A stretch of DNA of 64,000 nucleotides from Burkholderiaceae bacterium. GTDB taxonomy: Bacteria > Pseudomonadota > Gammaproteobacteria > Burkholderiales > Burkholderiaceae_E. The position numbers and the translations under genes are program-made. The notes below the pieces were generated by a model, which was given only the letters and a program-made list of their open reading frames with translations, did no database searches and was not told the origin of the DNA. Of this stretch, positions 59,971 to 64,000 are shown in pieces. The DNA is taken from assembly GCA_023954015.1 (NCBI GenBank), contig JAMLIS010000008.1, forward strand, positions 1 through 64,000, in the 5' to 3' direction. Numbering within the stretch: the stretch's first letter is position 1; the number at the start of each line of letters is the position of its first letter.

Positions 59971-60995
59971 TTCTTCTCGTACTTGGCGATCAGCGCAACC
60001 GCTTCGTCGTAGAGCTTCCGTCCGTTGGGCGTGGCCGCGATCCAGGCGTCGACCACCGGCTGCGTCGTCTTCTTCCAGCGCGCTTTTTCGTCGGGCGACA
60101 GTCGGGTGATCTCGTGTCCCATTTCCTTCGCCTGCTGGAGGCCGGGAACCTCCGCGTCGTCCCAGGCCTCGCCGATTTCCTTGATGAAGTTGTCGCCCGA
60201 GTTCTTGTCGATGACCGCCTTCAGGTCGGCCGGCAGGCTCTCGTACTTCTGCTTGTTCATCGCCATCAGGAACACGTTCGTGTACAGGCCCGTATACGTG
60301 TGGTACTTCGTCAGCTCGTTCAGGCGCTGCGGCTTCATCACCTCCCAGGGGACCGTGACTCCGTCGGCGACGCCGCGCGACAGCGCCTCGTAGGCCTCGG
60401 GAAGCGGCATGCCCACCGGAGACGCTCCCAGCAGCTTGAGCGCGTCGCCCACGGGCTTGGTCGGCAGGCGCAGCTTCTTGCCCTGCAGGTCTTCCATCTT
60501 CGTGACGAGCTTGTCCTTCATGTGCACCAGGCCCGGCGCGTGGCAGTGCAGCAGCAGCGGGTGCACGTCCTTGTACTCGTCGCGCAGATGCGCCTTGTAG
60601 AACTCCCAGATCGCCTGCGCGGTCGCCTCGGCGCTGTCGCCCACGACGAACGGAAGCTCGAACACCGCCGAAATCGGGAAACGTCCGGGCGTGTATCCGG
60701 GCACTGTCCAGATGATGTCGGCGACCCCCGTGCGGGCCTGGTCGAAGAGCTGCGGAGGCTTGCCGCCGAGTTGCATCGCCGGGTAGATCTCGCACTTGAT
60801 CCGCCCGCCGGAGTCCTTCTCGACGCGGTCGGCCCACGGCTGGAAGAGCTTGGTCTGCGCCGGCGCCATCGGCGACAGGAAGTGCGACATGCGCAGCTTG
60901 ACCTGCTCCTGCGCCCGAATCGGCCCGGCCACGCCGGACACGGCCGCTGCGCCCGCGACGGCCAGCGTGTTCTTCAGGAACGTTCTCTTTTCCAC
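59967..60995 (-). CDS. dctP: TRAP transporter substrate-binding protein (DctP)
   Basis: A 342-residue periplasmic binding protein. The N-terminus MEKRTFLKNTLAVAGAAAVSG resembles a Tat signal with Lys-Arg in place of the twin arginines. The mature domain has VKLRMSHFLSPMAPAQTKLFQPWADRVEKDSGGRIKCEIYPAMQLGGKPP and GLVHMKDKLVTKMEDLQGKKLRLP, usual for DctP/TAXI-like solute receptors. A conserved Arg for carboxylate binding is expected in KLRLPTKPV. It supplies a carboxylated substrate to DctQM; the ligand cannot be told. Confidence 0.93.
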   Translation of the reverse strand: MEKRTFLKNTLAVAGAAAVSGVAGPIRAQEQVKLRMSHFLSPMAPAQTKLFQPWADRVEKDSGGRIKCEIYPAMQLGGKPPQLFDQARTGVADIIWTVPGYTPGRFPISAVFELPFVVGDSAEATAQAIWEFYKAHLRDEYKDVHPLLLHCHAPGLVHMKDKLVTKMEDLQGKKLRLPTKPVGDALKLLGASPVGMPLPEAYEALSRGVADGVTVPWEVMKPQRLNELTKYHTYTGLYTNVFLMAMNKQKYESLPADLKAVIDKNSGDNFIKEIGEAWDDAEVPGLQQAKEMGHEITRLSPDEKARWKKTTQPVVDAWIAATPNGRKLYDEAVALIAKYEKK

Positions 60996-61035
60996 GTCGT
61001 CTCCTCCTGGGGGAACTGAAAAAAGCGAAACAGGA

Positions 61036-62232
61036 TCAGTTGCCGGCGTCGGCAGCGAAAGCCTCGTAGGTCTTGGCGGCGATCACGAGCTTCTGGATTT
61101 CACTGGTGCCCTCGTAGATGCGCAATGCACGTATCTCCCGATACAGCTCCTCGACCGCGGCGCCGCGGATGACCCCCGTGCCGCCGAAGAGCTGCAAGGC
61201 CTGGTCGATGACGGTCTGCGCCGACTCGGTGGCGTAGAGCTTGGCCATCGACGCTTCGCGCGTCACGCGCTCGCGCTGCGTGTCCTTCGTCCACGCGGCC
61301 CGATACACGAGCAGCGCCGCGGCGTCGACCGCGAGCGCCATCTCGGCGATCTTCGCCTGCGTGAGCTGGAACTCGGCGAGCTTCTGCCCGAACACCTCAC
61401 GGGTGCGCGTGCGTGCGAGCGCTTCGTCGAGCGCGCGGCGCGCCATGCCGAGCGCTGCCGCGCCCACCGTGGAGCGGAACACGTCGAGCGTGGCCATCGC
61501 GATGCGAAAGCCGGCGCCGGGCCGGTCGATGAGCGCATCGTCGGGCACCCGGCAGCCATCGAAGTGCAGCGTACCGAGCGGGTGCGGCGCGATGACGTCG
61601 ACGCGCGCCGAGGCGTCCAGACCGGGCGTGTCGGCGGGGACGACGAAGGCGGCCAGGTTCTTCGCGCCCGGCTCGTCGCCGACGCGGGCGAACACCGTGT
61701 AGAAGTCGGCGATGCCCGCGTTGGAGATCCACGTCTTGGAGCCGTCGATTCGCCAGCCGTCGGCGTCGCGAGTCGCCTTCGTGCGCATGGCAGCGACGTC
61801 CGAGCCGGCATCGGGCTCGGACAGCGCGAAGGCGGCAAGCGATCGGCCGCGCGCGACATCGGGTAGGAATCGCTTCTTCTGCGCGTCGGAGCCGGCGAGC
61901 GTGATCGGCGCGCTGCCCAGCCCCTGCATCGCGAAGGCGAAGTCGGCGAGCACGTGATGGCGCGCGAGCGTGTCGCGCGCCAGGCACAGGCTGCGCACGT
62001 CGAGCTTTTCGTGTCGTCCGCCCCAGGGCGCCGGCACACTCAGTTGCAGCAGGCCCGCGTCCCCGAGCGAGGCGACCAGCCGCCGGCAGGCGGCATCGAG
62101 CGCCTCGTTGCCGGCATCGTGCGGAAGCGCGAGGCCGGGCAGGGCGCTTGCCGCCCACGCGTCGAGCGCTTCGGCAAGCGCGCGGTGCGTGGAGTCGAGG
62201 AACGGCCAATCGAGAAACGTCCGGTCGGACAT
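61036..62232 (-). CDS. Acyl-CoA dehydrogenase
   Basis: A 398-residue flavoprotein. FAD/substrate motifs are [36 protein letters not shown] and [35 protein letters not shown], with the catalytic Glu374 in IYEGT. It inserts a 2,3 double bond into an acyl-CoA. The first 60 residues are less conserved. It lies 18 bp after the enoyl-CoA hydratase and 40 bp before dctP, so uptake and oxidation genes share a transcript. Confidence 0.94.
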   Translation of the reverse strand: MSDRTFLDWPFLDSTHRALAEALDAWAASALPGLALPHDAGNEALDAACRRLVASLGDAGLLQLSVPAPWGGRHEKLDVRSLCLARDTLARHHVLADFAFAMQGLGSAPITLAGSDAQKKRFLPDVARGRSLAAFALSEPDAGSDVAAMRTKATRDADGWRIDGSKTWISNAGIADFYTVFARVGDEPGAKNLAAFVVPADTPGLDASARVDVIAPHPLGTLHFDGCRVPDDALIDRPGAGFRIAMATLDVFRSTVGAAALGMARRALDEALARTRTREVFGQKLAEFQLTQAKIAEMALAVDAAALLVYRAAWTKDTQRERVTREASMAKLYATESAQTVIDQALQLFGGTGVIRGAAVEELYREIRALRIYEGTSEIQKLVIAAKTYEAFAADAGN

Positions 62233-62250
62233 GCTTCAACCGCCTTCGAC

Positions 62251-63069
62251 TCAGTTGCCTTCGAACTTCGGCGTCTGCTTGGCGACGAACGCATGATAAG
62301 CGCGGTGGAAATCCTGCGTCTGCATGCAGATCGCCTGCGCCTGCGCCTCGGCCTCGATGGCTTCCTCGAGACCCATGTTCCATTCCTGCAGCAGCATCTT
62401 CTTGGTCATCGCGTGCGCGAAGGTCGGGCCGTCGGCAAGCGACTGCGCCATCTGCCCGGCGCGCTCGGCGAGCGCCTCGGGTTCGACGAGTGCGTTGTAG
62501 AAGCCCCAGCGCTCGGCTTCTTCGCCGGGCATCGCGCGGCCCGTGAACAGCAGCTCCGAGGCGCGGCCGTGCCCGACGATGGACGACAGCAGCGTGCACG
62601 CGCCCATGTCGGCGCCGGCCAGCCCCACCTTGACGAACAGGAACGCCACCTTGCTTCTGGGCGTGCCGAAACGGATGTCCGAGCCGCATGCGAGCATCGT
62701 GCCGGCGCCGGCGCAGATGCCGTCGATTGCGCAGACGATCGGCTGCGGCATGTTGCGCATTGCGCGCACGACGTCGCCCGTCATGCGCGTGAACTCGAGC
62801 AGTCCGCCCATGTCCATCTTGGTGAGCGGACCGATGATCTCGTGCACGTCGCCGCCGGAGCAGAAGTTGCCGCCGGCGCCGGTGAGCACCACCGTCTTGA
62901 TCTCGGGAACGTAGGCGAGCTTGCGAAAGAGGTCTCGCATCTCGGCGTACGACTCGAAGGTCAACGGATTCTTGCGCTCGGGGCGGTTCAGCGTGAGCGT
63001 GGCCACCTTGCCGTCGACCTCGAAGCGGAAGTGCTCGGGCTTCAGGTCCTTTGCGGAAATCTTGTACAT
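62251..63069 (-). CDS. Enoyl-CoA hydratase/isomerase family protein
   Basis: A 272-residue crotonase-fold enzyme. The oxyanion-hole segments are [17 protein letters not shown] and [40 protein letters not shown] lies where the catalytic acids usually sit, with Asp present but Glu replaced by Gly/Ala. The activity may therefore differ from simple hydration. The ATG at 63069 has GGAG upstream and gives [20 protein letters not shown]. Related proteins cluster with SDR and acyl-CoA dehydrogenase genes in aromatic acid CoA pathways. Confidence 0.88.
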   Translation of the reverse strand: MYKISAKDLKPEHFRFEVDGKVATLTLNRPERKNPLTFESYAEMRDLFRKLAYVPEIKTVVLTGAGGNFCSGGDVHEIIGPLTKMDMGGLLEFTRMTGDVVRAMRNMPQPIVCAIDGICAGAGTMLACGSDIRFGTPRSKVAFLFVKVGLAGADMGACTLLSSIVGHGRASELLFTGRAMPGEEAERWGFYNALVEPEALAERAGQMAQSLADGPTFAHAMTKKMLLQEWNMGLEEAIEAEAQAQAICMQTQDFHRAYHAFVAKQTPKFEGN

Positions 63070-63098
63070 AGGGTGCTCCTGCGGTCTGTCGTCGTGAA

Positions 63099-63845
63099 TC
63101 AACCCACCATGCTCAGTCCGCCGCTGACGCTGAGGACCTGGCCGGTAATGTAATCGGAACGTCCGCTGGCGAAGAAAACGACGGCGTCGGCGATCTCCGA
63201 GGGCCTGGCGAAGCGCTTCATCGGGATCGCGCGCTGGAACGCCTCGCGATGCTTCTCCGGCACCGCCTGCAGCAGCGGCGTGTCGGTGGGCCCCGGGCAC
63301 ACGCAGTTCGCCGTGATGCCGTGGCGAGCCGTTTCGCGCGCCAGGCCCTTCGTGAAGGCGATCACGCCGCCCTTGGCGCCGGAATACACCGTCTCGCCCA
63401 GGCTGCCGACGCGGCCCGCGTCGCTCGAGACGTTGACGATCTTGCCCTGCTTGCGCTCGATCATCTGCGGCAGGAACGCGCGCACCACGCGCACCGTTCC
63501 CATGAAGTTCAGTTCGACCACCTTGCTGATGAACGCGTCGTCGTTTTCGAGGAAGGGTTGGATTTTGCCCCAACCGGCGACGTTGGCGACGATGTCGACG
63601 CGCGCGTGCCGCTGCAGCGTCGCCTCGCGAAACGCGGCGACCGACGTGTCGCTGGTCACGTCGCAATGCGAGTAGTCGGCGCGCAGGCCCGCCGCGCGCA
63701 GGTCGGCGGCGGCCTGTTCGCCGCGTGCATCGTCGATGTCGCCGAGCATGACGGTGGCGCCCGCTTCGGCCAGGCGCTGTGCCGTGGCCAGGCCGATGCC
63801 CGAAGCGGCGCCGGTGACGATCGCGATCCGGTCGTCGAGTTTCAT
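63099..63845 (-). CDS. SDR dehydrogenase, BadH-like hydroxyacyl-CoA dehydrogenase
   Basis: A 248-residue short-chain dehydrogenase. The cofactor motif is [13 protein letters not shown]; the catalytic Ser/Tyr/Lys lie in [24 protein letters not shown]. The stretches [21 protein letters not shown] and [14 protein letters not shown] resemble Rhodopseudomonas BadH (2-hydroxycyclohexanecarboxyl-CoA dehydrogenase) more than fatty-acid FabG. It would oxidise a 3-hydroxyacyl-CoA-type intermediate made by the adjacent hydratase. Substrate is inferred from similarity and context. Confidence 0.85.
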   Translation of the reverse strand: MKLDDRIAIVTGAASGIGLATAQRLAEAGATVMLGDIDDARGEQAAADLRAAGLRADYSHCDVTSDTSVAAFREATLQRHARVDIVANVAGWGKIQPFLENDDAFISKVVELNFMGTVRVVRAFLPQMIERKQGKIVNVSSDAGRVGSLGETVYSGAKGGVIAFTKGLARETARHGITANCVCPGPTDTPLLQAVPEKHREAFQRAIPMKRFARPSEIADAVVFFASGRSDYITGQVLSVSGGLSMVG

Positions 63846-63896
63846 CGCAGTACTCCGTGAGGGGGTTCGAAGGGAAAGGAAGAAGAAAACGGACGT

Positions 63897-64000
63897 TCAG
63901 CGCGCCAGGAATGCGGCTACCCGCCGCTTCGTCTCGGCGTCGGTCATCAGCCGCCGCGTGGAAAGCAGCTCTTGCTCGAAGCCCTCGTCGCCCGGGCGGG
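63897..64000 (-). CDS. C-terminal end of a crotonase-like CoA enzyme, partial
   Basis: About 34 residues are visible, ending [12 protein letters not shown] before a stop at 63897-63899; the gene continues past the window edge. The ending, with a helix containing Arg-Arg-Val-Ala-Ala-Phe-Leu, is like the C-terminus of many enoyl-CoA hydratase family proteins. It is the upstream gene of the same leftward operon, 51 bp from the SDR start. The family call is tentative. Confidence 0.45.
   Translation of the reverse strand, partial: RPGDEGFEQELLSTRRLMTDAETKRRVAAFLAR

Overview
The window is GC-rich DNA with dense, tightly packed genes and reads as a betaproteobacterial chromosome segment, most likely Burkholderiales. 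This rests on the gene order ilvB-ilvH-ilvC-psd-pssA, then tpiA-secG-tRNA-Leu-nuoA..N, on the sigma factor/DUF3619/DUF3106/RDD cluster, and on a Burkholderia/Ralstonia-like Tad locus. No genus can be named from the sequence alone.

Layout. (1) About 0-14.2 kb: a complete Tad (Flp pilus) locus. A leftward arm holds two TadE-like pseudopilins, a TadG-like vWA protein and a lipoprotein cut by the window edge. A rightward arm holds flp, prepilin peptidase, an AAA ATPase, rcpC/cpaB, the secretin rcpA, a small lipoprotein, tadZ, tadA, tadB, tadC and a TPR lipoprotein. (2) 14.3-22.4 kb: tex, a PanE-like reductase, an Orn/Lys/Arg decarboxylase and the leftward ECF sigma/DUF3619/DUF3106/RDD operon. (3) 22.4-28.9 kb: branched-chain amino acid synthesis (ilvBHC) behind a long structured leader, phospholipid synthesis (psd, pssA), tpiA and secG. 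(4) 28.9-44.7 kb: tRNA-Leu(GAG), the full 14-gene nuo operon for complex I, and a NUDIX hydrolase. (5) 44.7-50.96 kb: a decayed accessory patch with an Uma2 pseudogene, tRNA-Ser(UGA), a fragment of a second tRNA-Ser, a quinone oxidoreductase, short tandem repeats, two degenerate copies of one IS3-family element, and fragments of IS481- and IS21-type transposition genes. (6) 51-57.4 kb: a dienoyl-CoA isomerase, a VUT/YhhQ transporter, a large FtsX-type permease, a DUF4124 protein and RmuC. (7) 57.4-64 kb: a leftward catabolic operon with a crotonase-like C-terminus cut by the edge, a BadH-like dehydrogenase, enoyl-CoA hydratase, acyl-CoA dehydrogenase, a three-part TRAP transporter and a TetR regulator.

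How the genes work together. The Tad genes encode a secreted adhesive pilus. The central block is core metabolism and respiration. The last block looks like uptake of an organic acid followed by CoA-ester beta-oxidation, under TetR control.

The least ordinary features are inside core genes. NuoC carries five in-frame copies of a 24-bp unit. The nuoC-nuoD junction has a duplicated nuoD start and a long inverted repeat that could fold around the real nuoD start codon. Tex and NuoG carry smaller in-frame repeat expansions. I found no convincing new defence, phage or secretion system. The Tad locus does include components of unknown function.
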